A DNA stretch of 64,000 nt from Gerris lacustris. Its lineage: Eukaryota > Arthropoda > Insecta > Hemiptera > Gerridae. Each line of letters opens with the position of its first letter. Position 1 is the stretch's first letter. The notes below the pieces were generated by a model. That model was not told the origin of the DNA and did not search any database. It saw only the letters and a list, made by a program, of their open reading frames with translations. The position numbers were made by a program, and so were the translations under genes. Location: assembly GCA_951217055.1 (NCBI GenBank), contig OX578279.1, positions 75,186,131-75,250,130 of the forward strand, given 5' to 3'. Shown here one piece after another: positions 21,212-32,818 of this stretch.

Positions 21212-21752
21212 TTTATCTTTGCTTTGTTGAATTTCGATCCGGCTCACAACATTGTTGAAAGACTATGAATGAGCTATACAAAAAAATGTATTAAGACTTG
21301 TTTTAATACATTTTTATAATACTGTACATGAATTTAGCAAAATTTAATCCCTCTAGAATTGTACAAGTATGACACAATTGTGTTAGTACAGTAGAATCAC
21401 TACCAATACCAATAAGAGAAATTGATAATATATTATTATTATCTATATATATAAAATCCAAATACCACTGACTGACTGACTGACACATCACGATATCTCT
21501 GAAACCACTAGACCTATGACCATGAAATTTTGTAGGTGTGTTCCTCTTACCTCCTAGGTGGTCGCTAAGAAATGTTTTTAAAATCCGCCATCTTGATTCA
21601 AGAGGGCGGCCATTTATGTACAAAATTACAAGACGATATCTCCGGAACCAATTGCAATAGAACCTTGAAATTTAGAAGTTAGCTTCCTTTTATGAAAGTA
21701 GAAACTTTTGATAAATTATTTACCAATCGGGCGTTTTGATTCAAGATGGCAC

Positions 21753-21857
<105 letters not shown>

Positions 21858-21977
21858 TGTGTATGTCTTTATACAAATCTACAGTTTTAGTCCGATCTCG
21901 ATGAATATATGCATACTTAACCTTCAAAGCAAGGGGAAAATCACTGTCTACGTGAATATTCAAAATTTAAATATCGG

Positions 21978-22330
21978 TACACAGGGGTACGGGGTGCAAG
22001 TAATGAATACGGGGTCAAAGTAATTAATACCCATTATGATGCATATAGTTGAAAAGCTCTTTAAGAGTATAGTAATTGTTGTTATGTACAGTTTTATCAT
22101 ATTTTCACTTAGAAGGGGGGTAAAATGAAAAAAATATAGCTACCCGTATGAGAGAATATCTTTTAAACAAATTTACAGTTTTATCCCAATTTGATGATTT
22201 GATGATACGGGGTCAAAGTAATGAATACCCTTCATGAAGCAACTTTGTTGAAAAATTAAACAATTTAAAAATTATGTACAGTTTTGTAATATTTGCATTT
22301 AGGAGGGGGGTAAATTTAGGATATTTGCAA
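21978..22330 (+). repeat. Family S repeat, copy 1 (two units)
   Basis: Marks are 'acacaggggtacgg', 'ttgaaaagctctttaagagt', 'gttgttatgtacag' and 'aggggggtaaa'. The pattern occurs twice here in tandem form and again at 36985-37440, 40440-40660 (inverted) and 61650-61740. It lies inside or beside Helitrons at 22 and 37 kb, so it is probably part of a Helitron body. Confidence 0.65.
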
Positions 22331-22489
22331 ATTATCTTATCAAGGAGAAGGGGGTATAGAAATAAGTGGGAGGGAGAGAATCTAAATATTCTCGCATTGT
22401 AAAATAATTTAAATGTTTCTCAAGGGTATTTTATAAACGTATCAAATTTAAATAACTCTCCGTAGCGAAGCACGGGTATCCAGCTAGTA

Positions 22490-23460
22490 TAATATATTAT
22501 TGATAATATATTATTATTCATATTGTTGTAACATAATAGCACTCATAGTACATGTGACTTGTCAGAAACCAATAATCCAAAAACTGACATTAATAGTGAG
22601 GGTTCGAATCCTTGACAGGTAAGATATTTATACTGATAACGCCAAGTAGATGGTAATGTGGCTGTAAAATATAATATTGATCGGGAAAATACCTACTATA
22701 GATATTTTTGTATATGTGTTAGGTTAAAGATGGCTATATTTAATTAGATAAATTAAGTTTTTAATTTCCTCTCTAGCATAAGTAATGCTATAAACATAAT
22801 CAACTTATTAATACTTAAAACATATAGTTTACGAAAATATGGCATATAAAAATGTCGAGAATATTCACAATAAAGATAGGTCTATGAGGAAGTTTGTTTG
22901 AGTTATCAATTTCATGAACCAATAGGGTAGCTGTATTATAGAAGTAAATTACAGGGTTGTACCTAACTAATTAACTTGCGCAATAGGTCTTGTAGCTCCT
23001 AGGCCTGTCAAAGGGCTTATCATAGTACAGTATAGTAATGGGAGAAACGGGGTTAGTGTGTCACTTATAATTGGCATACACATCTATAGTTATTTGCCAA
23101 TTCTCATAAGGAGCTATCCATTTATATGGCAAAACTGGTTGAACACTGTGGGGGGGGGGGGGGGGGGGGGTGACGTGAAAAATTACGTGGTTATAATAAG
23201 AATAAGGAAATACTTTTTATTTCATTTTACCTAATCAAGTGTCTCTGCTTATCTGTAGAAGAAAAAATGCTTAAAATAATTTAAAATTTTTTCAACATAA
23301 TGTATAGTCCAGGAGATAGCGTGGAAAATATCGTCTGACTAACATCAAGCTAGAATTATGTGTATAAGTTAATCTTTTATTGCCTTATAAGAATATGGGT
23401 CGGCTAAGTTCGTCTGTGGGACATAGCTTGACAATAGGCATTTGAAAAAAAATAAAAAAA
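22490..23460. other. Unassigned stretch with a G20 run
   Basis: A G homopolymer of about 20 lies at 23151-23171. Around 22600 a 'gggttcgaatccttgac' B-box-like string lacks a matching A box. I see no element borders. Confidence 0.4.
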
Positions 23461-23577
23461 TAATTGAAGCGAGCGTAAGCGAGCTTCTTACATTCAACGA
23501 AATATGCATCTTGTCTGTCTCTCTGTGTGTAACGTTTACGTGTCCGACGATAACTTGAGTAAAAGTTGACCGATTTA

Positions 23578-24241
23578 TAGTTAGTTAATTTGGTAGATCC
23601 TTTAAGGGTAAGCGAAGGAAGAAGAAAAACTACTTCATTTTTAAATTTGGCGACGTTTCGGCTTTCCCAGCCATCATCAAGCCTAAAAAACAATAATTTA
23701 TTGTAAGCATGACATTGTGTTACATTGTGCCTCATTTTAGAAATTGAGTGTGAATTACGTATAATTTAAATATTACCTATAAACATCTGATTAGCCCTTA
23801 AGATAAAGAGTTAAAAAACGAGTCAGTCGAGAATACAAAAGAATCAGGGAACTAGTTGTTCACCTACGTCAGAATCCTAAAACCGTAACATACACTAGTT
23901 AGCAAGATCGCAGATCAAACAGGAAGTTTAACAGGTATAAAAATTCTTAACAAGGAAAACAAGCTTAAATAGTAAAATAATGAGTAAGTTTACCATAAAC
24001 GAACGGAGTAATCAATGCTACTATAGAAATTAAGTAAGGCATAAACATTATCACAGGTAGACTTAAAAACTAAATTAACTAAATCTCAACACTAATAACA
24101 ATTACAAAAAACATTTAGCTATATCCTATATCACAGATAAAAATGACTAAGTGTAAAATATCAAAACAGAATGCAACATCGAGTAAAGTATATTGTCAAA
24201 CGTATTCCTTGATAACAAACTCTGATAACCTACTATCTTAT
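23578..24241 (-). mobile_element. Retroposon-like insert with 8-bp duplication and hammerhead-like motif
   Basis: The direct repeat 'ccgattta' flanks the insert (23570-23577 and 24242-24249), and joining the flanks restores family G. No TIR is visible at the insert ends. The minus strand contains the hammerhead-like motif at 23649-23683. Hammerhead motifs are known from Penelope-like retroelements and retrozymes, so such an origin is plausible; no open frame supports it. Confidence 0.6.
23649..23683 (-). ncRNA. Hammerhead-like motif, site 1
   Basis: On minus: stem I GGC / GCC, core TTGATGA, one extra base, stem II GGCT / AGCC with loop GGGAA, then GAAACGTC. A canonical hammerhead has CTGATGA and no extra base, so cleavage activity is doubtful. 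The paired arms are kept. Confidence 0.5.
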
Positions 24242-24885
24242 CCGATTTAGTTGAAATTTGGTATACATCTTCCTTATACTAATACTCAGGCTAAGTTCTT
24301 TGGACAGCGTGATCCGTCCAAGAGTTCGCGCGCAATGCTCGCGTAAACGTGAGCTTCAAATTTAAAATTGGAATTTCTGGACGGGAAAAAATTCTATCAT
24401 CATCTATTCGATGAGACGAACATGTTTTTTAAATAACATTTTTTAGTAAAACCAACAACGACACTGCTATGAATTAATAAAGATCGCTAAAACTATTAAA
24501 GCGGACCTTAACGTTTAAAATAGAGTAAACAACCTTTTTACCGATATCTTATACGTTCTGATGAAACGATTTTAATAAAACTTCATGTACATCGTCTAAA
24601 GTACAATTGAAACAAGTATGTGAAATTTTAACTTGATACAAGCAGTAGTATTTGAGTAATGAAGTGATACATTTATAATAATAGTTTAAAAGCTATTGCG
24701 GGTGGTTAAGATTCGTCTTATAGTCGTGTTGCGTGTAGTTTGTTTAGGAAGTAAAGCTTTGTACCGAGTACCCCCACTCTACTCCTCACTACCCTCTTCC
24801 ACTTATCTTCAACTATGACATTCATCATGATTAATAAATTTCAATATTCAGTATTTTATTGCAATACGCTCGCTTCAATGATAGA

Positions 24886-25487
24886 GCCACGCGATGCCTA
24901 GTAATAATAATAATAAGGTTAAGAGCGACCATGTCACGCCCATTTTGATAGATATTGTATTTTCAAGATCCAAATAAATATCCTTTCAAGTGCAAAAATA
25001 GTTATTAGACCTAAAATAAAGTTGATAGTTTTTACTTGATAGGTTATTTATTCAAATATAACTCAAAATAAAAGTGGTAACCTATCAAGTGACAAACTAC
25101 CATCAACTTGATTTTTGGTCTACTAACTAATTTCGAACTTTGATCATGAAATTCACAATGTCCACTTGTTCAAATTGTTTCTTTAAATGCCTATTGCCAA
25201 GCTATGTCCCACAAACGAACTTATCCGACCACATATTCTTAAAAGGCACTAATTGATTAGCTTGTACAGAAAATTCTAGCTTGGTGTTTGTCAGACACTT
25301 CTTTGCACGCTACCTCCTCCACTATTAGTTTTATTTATCACGTGTAAACAATCATTTTTCAACATTATTATTTTATACATTTTAAGTTCAATGGACAATG
25401 ATAATAATTATAACAATGATAATACTGGAATAACATTCATGTCAATAAATAATACATTTTCAAGATTTAAAATATACATCCATATAA
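24886..25487. other. Mostly unassigned; contains a small foldback
   Basis: At about 25001-25131 two ~50-bp arms are inverted ('acttgataggtta' against 'taacctatcaagt', and 'agacctaaaataaagttga' against its diverged inverse). The rest of the stretch shows nothing. Confidence 0.55.
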
Positions 25488-26165
25488 AGTAAGCCATTAT
25501 TCCCTGAGCGAAAATGTTGGTTCTTGAGGCAAAGCCGAAGGAACCATGGTCCCTAAATCCCGAGGCGAAGCCGAGGGAATTAGACTCTTTAATCCCGAGG
25601 CGCAGCCGAGGGAATTACTCTAATTAGCTCCAGAGGCGCAGCCGAGGGAGATAATTAGAGTAATGGCACTTTACTCACTAGGTACATACAATATTTTATC
25701 TCCAGTAGGAAGAAAATACACATTTTCGTCCATTTCGCAGTTTTTATTTATTATTTTAATAAATAACAATAATTATTAGCACTTTTAATAGCAGATATAA
25801 GAGATTCAATATTAAAAACAAATAATAATTGGAATTAAACTCAAATAGAAGGTTATTTAGATGCAGGTTATAAACAATGAATCAATGATAAACATGGTCA
25901 AAAAAGCGCAGTGCCAACTTGATTTCATTGTCATGATGATCATTACATTTTCTACTATTTATAAAATAATTAAGTTGCAATCTTTACTTTTTTGCCCTAC
26001 TTTTACTTTTTCTCCCTACTTTTACTTTTTCTCCTTACTTTTTGAGTTCAGGGATGAAAAGACCTGTTTTAGTCCCTCTAAACTATTTCAAAATCATAAC
26101 TTTTTTTCCCTACTGGAGATAAAAAATATTTTCACTTGCAAACTCTTATAACTCATAGATTTTTT
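25488..26165 (+). repeat. Family N repeat, copy 1, with GAGGCGAAGCCGAG hairpins
   Basis: Four short hairpins of the type 'cccgaggcgaagccgaggga' lie at 25523-25646 (two are GAA-loop, two GCA-loop variants), each with a G-A/A-G mismatch pair inside the stem. They are followed by a body ending in T-rich tandem 'ccctacttttactttttct' text. The second copy at 49585-50168 has two hairpins. The 96-codon plus frame at 25861 is low-complexity and not kept in the other copy. Confidence 0.75.
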
Positions 26166-26349
26166 TGTTTAAAATTTAAAGCTTATACTTTAATAAAAGT
26201 ACTCTGTCAATTTGAGTAGCTCATAGCTTCCTCGCGTCCTATTATTGAAAAATCGGTCCGAGACAACTCAGACAAACTTTCTCATATACGAGTTCAAAAT
26301 TACTTAGCTCAGTGTTTTCCATTTATTAGTTTTCGTATGTACATTCAGG

Positions 26350-26577
26350 CACTTCTTTAGATTGTTACTCCCCTTATAAAAAAAACAGAGGGGAGTAACA
26401 ATCTAAAGAAGGTGTACAGAATGTTCTTCTTTAGACTGATACTCCCTGATCAAAACCGAAGTGGGATATTCCTTTGTCCTAAAGTACATTGGATTAAACA
26501 TCCATTTCTCTTAATAGTTATTTAGTCAAAGTAATTTTTATTCTAAAACAACATAGGGGAGTAACAATCTAAAGAAT
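26350..26577. mobile_element. MITE C, copy 2
   Basis: TIRs 'cttctttagattgttactcc' and the inverse ending 'aatctaaagaattacc'. It sits in family B sequence between 'tacatt' and 'tacattt', a short target duplication. The undisturbed B copy at 21111-21135 shows the empty site. Confidence 0.85.
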
Positions 26578-26980
26578 TACCTACATTTAATTATTATTGA
26601 AAATTTCATCAAAATTTATCATAAAAATGACATCTTCCGGGCGGGGAATCGAACCCGGGCTCTCTTCGTGCGCGTTTTAAGCTTTTTTTTTCAGGAACTA
26701 GATCTTTCCCGATAAAACGGATTATATCGTTAGATTTGTATTTAAATGGACTACATCATAAAATTTGATTTTGAGATTTTGATTAATTTACACATTTTGA
26801 CGTCCCCTGAGTAAAAAAAGTGGAATCTAAGAAAGGTCTGTCTGTGTAGACGCCTGGAGCCTAAACAGCTGGGCCAATTTTGACCTAATTTGGCATACAT
26901 ATTTAGAAAAATCATACCCCAACGCGAAATCGAGAAATAAATTTTAACTCCAAATTTGGGTTTTCGTATGTACATTTAGG

Positions 26981-27208
26981 CAATTCTATAGATTGTTACT
27001 TCCCTTATAAAAAAAACAGAGGGGAGTAACAATCTAAAGAAGGTGTACAGAATGTTCTTCTTTAGACTGATACTCCCTGATCAAAACCGAAGTGGGGTAT
27101 TCCTTTGTCCTAAAGTACATTGGATTAAACATCCATTTCTCTTAATAGTTATTTAGTCAAAGTAATTTTTATTCTAAAACAACATAGGGGAGTAAAAATC
27201 TAAAGAAT
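26981..27208. mobile_element. MITE C, copy 3 (within the duplicated block)
   Basis: Nearly identical to copy 2 and at the same place within the second 631-bp block. It is a product of the duplication, not a new insertion. Confidence 0.85.
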
Positions 27209-27955
27209 TACCTACATTTAATTATTATTGAAAATTTCATCAAAATTTATCATAAAAATGACATCTTCCGAGCGGGGAATCGAACCCGGGCTCTCTCCGT
27301 CCGCGTTATAAGCTATTTTTTCAGGAACTAGATCTTTCCCGATAAAACGGATTATATCGTTAGATTTGTATTTAAATGGACTACATCTTAAAATTCGATT
27401 TTGAGTTTTTGATGACTTTACACGTTTTGACGTCCCCTGAGTCAAAATAGTAGAATCTAAGAAAGGTCTGTGTGTGCAGACGCCTGGAGACTAAACAGCT
27501 GGTCCAATTTTGACGTAATTTGGCATACATACTTAGAAAAATCATACCCCAACGCGAAATCGAGAAATAAATTTTAACTCCAAATTTGGAGGCGCTACCC
27601 CCCAAAAACTCTGAATAAAAGTGAAAAAAAATATTTCTCGAAAACGGTTCTAACGTTTTTGATTAAGAAATTCTAAAATGTAGTCAATTTTAATAAGAAT
27701 CTATAACGATGTAAGCTGTTTTCCCGGGAAAAATCTAGTTCCTGAGTAAATAGCTTTAATCGTGGACGGAAAGAAGCCGGGTTCAACTCCCCACCAAGGA
27801 GATGTTATTTTTATGATAAATTTCGATGAAATGTTCAATAATAATTAAATGTACCTACGAAAACTAATAAAGGGAAAAAACTGGGCTAAGAATTATGAAC
27901 TCATATAAGAGAAAGTTTGTCTGAGTTATCTCGGACCGATTTTCTTTTTACCCCT

Positions 27956-28330
27956 TTGTACAGCACTAAATTATGTATTATATTAATTTATGTTTCAGGT
28001 CGGCAAGCTCTTGCATTAGCTGATACTCATTTTCTTTGTTTTCAAATCCATCCTTCAAAACTTCCATAAATTCAGGTTAGCCAAAGAAGCACCTCATTTT
28101 ATATTTTATTTCATACAATTTTTGGTTCAAGGTAATATAGGAAAATGCATACACACACTGTCATTAGAATGTATGTCCTGTTTAATAACATATATTATCA
28201 TTCGGATTTCTCGACTGAGAGATAATTTTAATTTCCAGATAAAAAGCACATACTAGACTTCTAAACTATGCCAAATATAAAATAAAAGTAAAACCCAATT
28301 ACTTGTCTCCCACTCCTCTTTCTTGTTGAC
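27956..28330. other. Unassigned stretch
   Basis: No feature recognised. Confidence 0.45.
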
Positions 28331-28334
28331 GGCT

Positions 28335-29116
28335 AAGACCGCAACGCTCGCGTAAACGTGAACTTCAAATTTAAAATTGGAATTTTAGGTCGGGGAAATA
28401 ATCAAACTTCATCTATTCAATGAGACAAACATTTTTTTCGAATACAATATTTTAGTAAAACTATAACAGTGACACAGCTATGAACTGTTAAAGATCGCTA
28501 AAAACTATTAATAGTTTTTACAAAATAAATAGACTGCCAATTAGTGTGGCACATAGCTTCCTCGCACCCTATCATGTACTTTATTGTTATATTAACAATA
28601 ACATTATTGTTATATTACTTTGTTGTTACATTGTTTATTTTGTAACAACTATTAATAGTTTTAGCGTTCTTTAACACTTCATAGCGGTGTCGCTGTTGGT
28701 TTTACTATATAATTGTATTCGAAAAAAATGTTTGTCTCATTGAATAGATGAAGTTAGATTTTTTTCCCGACCTAAAATTCCAATTTTATATTTGAAGTTC
28801 ACGCTTACGCGAGCGTTGCTCGTGAACGCTTTGACGGATAACGTTGTCCAACGAACTCGTCCTGGGCATTGGTAAAATGAACATGTCTACTAAATTTCAT
28901 CAAATTCGGTCGACATTTACTCAAGTTATCGTCACACGTTTCATAATTCGCGGACACACAGACGGACAGACAGACAGACAGAAACGAGACCAAAATTGTT
29001 CCCTGATGTCTGAAACGGATTTCTGTCTTGGAATTTTTAAAATCGGAGGCATAAAAGTTTTTCGTTCTCAAAAGTGAACACAATGCTTCCGTTACCTTCG
29101 GTAAGCTCGGAAGCAA
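28335..29116 (-). mobile_element. Family A subtype I: inverted truncated half plus near-complete element
   Basis: 28335-28526 is the 3' part of a subtype I element in plus orientation. It meets, at the TIR 'gccaattagtgtggcaca' (28536-28553), a minus-strand element running to its terminal hairpin at 29086-29116. The two parts are inverted copies sharing 'gacctaaaattcc' and 'gacaaacattttttt'. The 103-codon minus frame is the recurrent family A pseudo-frame. Confidence 0.8.
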
Positions 29117-29250
29117 AATTCAAAAATTTATAACTTCAAAATGGCGGCCAAAAACAAAATGAAATTTAGTGGGCTTGTTTGAGATACAGAGAAGTACATT
29201 CGAGCCATTATTACAGCATTATTACGTTTTTTTTTTTTAAATTTCAGTTC
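29117..29250 (-). repeat. Fragment of the 5S-derived SINE body
   Basis: 'aaaatggcggcca', 'atgaaatttagtgggcttgt' and 'gtacattcgagcca' match, in inverted order, the body of the element at 35797-36450. Only ~130 bp remain. Confidence 0.65.
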
Positions 29251-29254
29251 ATCA

Positions 29255-29545
29255 TGGATCACCGAAGATAATGGAAGCTATAAGCTATGTGATCGTTAAG
29301 TAAAAAACAAATCAATTTTATGCCTCAGATTTTAAAAATTCCAAAACAGAAACCCGTTTCAGATAAACGGAAACATTTTTGTTTCCATGTCTGCCTGTCT
29401 GTATAAAAAACTACTCGTCCAATTTTAATGAAATTTGGATGGTAGGTCATTGTTGGTGCCATATAAGTATAAATCGATTTTTTCACATGTGCGCAAACAT
29501 ACATTAATTTTCACATATATCTTCAAAAGAACTGAAGTAATAGTA
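29255..29545 (+). repeat. Family A subtype II fragment
   Basis: A degraded hairpin region is followed by 'gaaacccgtttcagat' and 'taatgaaatttggatggtag'. Both ends are truncated. Confidence 0.65.
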
Positions 29546-29613
29546 CTGTAAACGAGCATTTAAAAAAAGAAATAATTATCTGTTTGAAAATTATAGATTA
29601 TTTAGTTATTAAC

Positions 29614-30194
29614 TTTTTGCTTCCGAGCTTACCAAAGGTAACGGAAGCATTGTGTTCACTTTTGAGAACGAAAAACTTTTATGCCTCCGATTTTAAAAAT
29701 TCCAAGACAGAAATCCGTTTCATACATCAGGGAACATTTTTGGTCTCGTGTCTGTCTGTCTGTCGGTCTTTGTGTCCGCGAATTATGAAACGTGCGACGA
29801 TAACTTGAGTAAATGTCGACCGATTTTGATGAAATTTGGTAGACATGTTCATTTAACCAATACCCAGGACGAGTTCGTTGGACAACGTTATCCGTTCAAG
29901 CGTTCACGAGAAACGCTTGCGTAAACGTGAACTTCAAATTTAAAATTGGAATTTTAGGTCGGGGAAGTAATCAAACTTCATCTATTCAATGAGACAAACA
30001 TTTTTTTCAAATACAATTTTATAGTTAAGCCAACAGCGACACCGCTATGAAGTGTTAAAGATCGCTAAAACTGTTAGTAGTTTTTACACAATAAACAATA
30101 TAACAATAAAGTAATTTAACAATAATTTTAATGTTAATATAACAATGATGTACATGATATGATGCGAGGCAGCTATGTGCCACACTAATTGGCA
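29614..30194 (+). mobile_element. Family A subtype I, copy
   Basis: It begins at the hairpin (tttgcttccgagcttacc) and ends at the TIR 'gccacactaattggcag' (30178-30194). Between lie (CTGT)n, 'gaattatgaaacgtgcgacg' and the shared 'accgattttgatgaaat' block. The outer left TIR is absent, as in several other copies that begin at the same base, suggesting this hairpin is itself a terminus. Confidence 0.8.
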
Positions 30195-30404
30195 GTATGT
30201 ATATATATATTTTTTTTTTCCAAAGTTTTTTTTGTATCCATTAAAAATAAAAGTTTTACCGCCAAATCATATGACTCAAGTCAAAAAGTGTGAACATAAA
30301 TAAAAAAAAAACACATGATTTTCATGATTTTTGTGTGTGATTGACGGAAAGTCATAATACAAAATCACATAGTGTAAAATGACCTTATTCTTATAATCAA
30401 TAAA
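30195..30404. other. Unassigned stretch
   Basis: Short AT and T runs only. Confidence 0.5.
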
Positions 30405-31122
30405 CAGGTCAAGTGTGAGTTAGTCAGCACACAGCGAGGGTCCGTAGGCCACACTATATAGTGTTTAACTGTAAAGTGTATAAACAGTGTTTTTTTAAAA
30501 TGCTAAAAAGCTTACTTTGAACCATTCTAAGGGTCTGATATTCTCAAAACACACTCTGATAAAGTATTTTTTTGCCACTGAACCGCACTACAACCATATA
30601 AATGCAGCGAAAAGACCATAATTATAAAAAAACGTATTTTGTCAATAAAAAATAAAATAATATTTCTTTCGAAATTTCCAAAAAGTGGTATCTTTACTTT
30701 TGGTCGAAGAATGTTTAGGAATATTTTCAGATTTTTTGCACTTCACATAAGCGAGATAGAGGGGGGGGGGGGGCACGTTTCAAATCCGCTTCAAACTCGC
30801 CTACGCTCGCCCCATCAAAGTTATAACCAAAGAATTATATATTTTTGTAATCAGCTCGACGTACCCTTTCATATGATACCCCTCACGGTGTCGTAAAAAA
30901 ATAAAAAAAATTTAATCCTTAAGTTTTTTTACCCTAATTTTTTTGAAAAATATATTTTTTAAGTCGCTATATTTTTAAAATATGTGGGCAGGTACAAGAC
31001 ACTTACATGCCAAATTTCAAAGTGTTCGGACGAAAGGTGTAGCCGTGAGAGCACGCGAGAGGACGGATGGACAGACTCATGCAGGAAAATATAAGGGTCC
31101 TTGGTTTTGCCTACGTACCCTA
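30405..31122 (-). mobile_element. Family E element, minus strand
   Basis: Inverted relative to 12480: terminal 'aacaggtcaagtgtgagt', the degraded hairpin, 'agcgagggtccgtaggcc', the body with G11 where other copies have C runs, and the outer end 'cctacgtaccctaaaa'. Open frames of 85 and 126 codons across it are shadows. Confidence 0.82.
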
Positions 31123-32102
31123 AAAATTGATTTTATCTATTTATTCAATGATACCTTATCGGTTCGGACAAAGATTATTAATACGGGCATGAGAAGGGTT
31201 CAGCTAAGTTGCCTCAGTCCTGTTTCTAGAGAGTTTTATGAGTTTTATGAGTTTTTTGAGTTTTATGAGTTTCTGTTTTATGAGATAATTTACAATATAA
31301 CAAACACCCTTTATTATTTCCTAGTTTTAAAACTTATAAAAAGTTTCAATTATATAATATAGTTTATTTTATTTGTTCATTTTATAGTTTATTTAATTAA
31401 ATTAAAGATCTGTTAAAGCTAGAATGATTTAAAATCGTTTTAGAATGGCAATGATTGCCTAAACCGCGAAATGTGTTAACAGAGAAAAACCTTTTATTAT
31501 TTTTTTTATTGTTCTCTTTTCACCTTTTATTTTAAACTCACTTATCCTTCTTTACTTTAACAAAAAGGTTCAATAGGGGCAAACAGACCACCAATTGAAT
31601 TTTAAAATGGAAAATACTTTTTACTACTCTTTCTCTTGCCGCAGATGAATTTTTTTTTTTTTTTTTTTTTTTTTTTGAAAAATGTAAAGCCTTCTTTTCT
31701 TTTCTTTAATAGAAAAACGTGACGGAAATTTTACTGTGTGTTAATGCTCTTAAAAAATTGAAGTTATAAATGAGCAATTTTATAGAATTCTGTTGTTAAA
31801 GTAGTGGCAGATCTTGAGAATCCACGTTAGGGAAAGGCCAAATTAAATAAAAATTATGGTGACATAAACAGGAGATGGTTAGACTCTTCTATTAAATGCA
31901 GCCTCTGCTTTCTTAAGAGCCATCTTTGTCTATTCACTTTCCCATCTGATAAACTTGGTTAGAATAGAAAAGCAAACTAATTCACGCCTAAGTGTTAAAT
32001 TATGTGAACTACTGTCTTTTACTGCTGTCATAATACAAACAGAAACCCTAAAAAGTTTTTAATAATGGTTTAATTTAACATTGTAAAGAAAATGAAACTT
32101 CG

Positions 32103-32103
<1 letters not shown>
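31123..32103. repeat. AT-rich stretch with a short tandem repeat and T27
   Basis: 31226-31285 is a tandem of a 9-bp unit 'gagttttat' (about five units). A T27 run lies at 31650-31676. Near 31437-31480 a hairpin (ggcaatgattgcc) is followed by 'gcgaaatg'; this was considered and rejected as a further hammerhead-like site. Nothing else is seen. Confidence 0.6.
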
Positions 32104-32652
<549 letters not shown>

Positions 32653-32818
32653 ATATGTTACAATCCCGAGATCGTGATTCGTTGTTTAGATGTTTTACGG
32701 TGAGTTTAGATCTTGGGTTAATATTTATTGTGTAGTAGCTTATTAGTTTTTTCCGTTTTGATGGTCATGAGTGTTTGTTTAATGGGTTTTTTGTATTTCA
32801 TTTCGTTTGTTTTTTAGG

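Larger units (their letters stand above)
18345..21372 (+). repeat. Family Q repeat, copy 1, split by two insertions
   Basis: Segments 18345-18808, 19931-20065 and 21212-21372 together match the uninterrupted copy at 40745-41465 in order and orientation (for example 'ttaactaacttcccga', 'attaattgacgt', 'ggctcacaacattgtt'). The comparison shows two insertions: 18809-19930 after 'gacaa', and about 20066-21211 inside an AT-rich spot. No protein or LTR is recognised in Q itself. Confidence 0.8.
23461..24885 (+). mobile_element. Family G element, copy 1, split by an insert
   Basis: The TIRs are 'attgaagcgagcgta' at the left and 'tacgctcgcttcaat' at the right (24865-24879). The body has the 'ataacttgagtaaaagttga' and 'gaaatttggtatacat' segments seen in the uninterrupted copy 63478-63965. 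An insert of 664 bp (23578-24241) splits it at 'ccgattta', which is duplicated on both sides. Confidence 0.8.
26215..27955. mobile_element. Family B array: inverted halves, nested MITE C, 631-bp tandem duplication
   Basis: After a family A TIR scrap (26218-26245), the array reads: family B 3' half inverted, carrying MITE C; B 5' half forward; the same block again; then a complete forward B ending near 27950. The repeated block is 631 bp: 'tttcgtatgtac' at 26331 and 26962, 'ggtgtacag' at 26411 and 27042. Both copies have MITE C at the same site, so the duplication came after the MITE insertion. Confidence 0.85.

Noticed and set aside
22603..22619. A further tRNA-like element from 'gggttcgaatccttgac'
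   Set aside because: There is a B-box-like string only; no A box or cloverleaf could be drawn.
25523..25646. CRISPR-like array
   Set aside because: The short repeats are hairpins with unequal, non-unique spacing and lie within a dispersed repeat; no cas-type gene is present and the DNA is eukaryotic.
31437..31480. A fifth hammerhead-like site ('ggcaatgattgcc' then 'gcgaaatg')
   Set aside because: The CTGA-type core is absent and the order of hairpin and GAAA does not match the other four.
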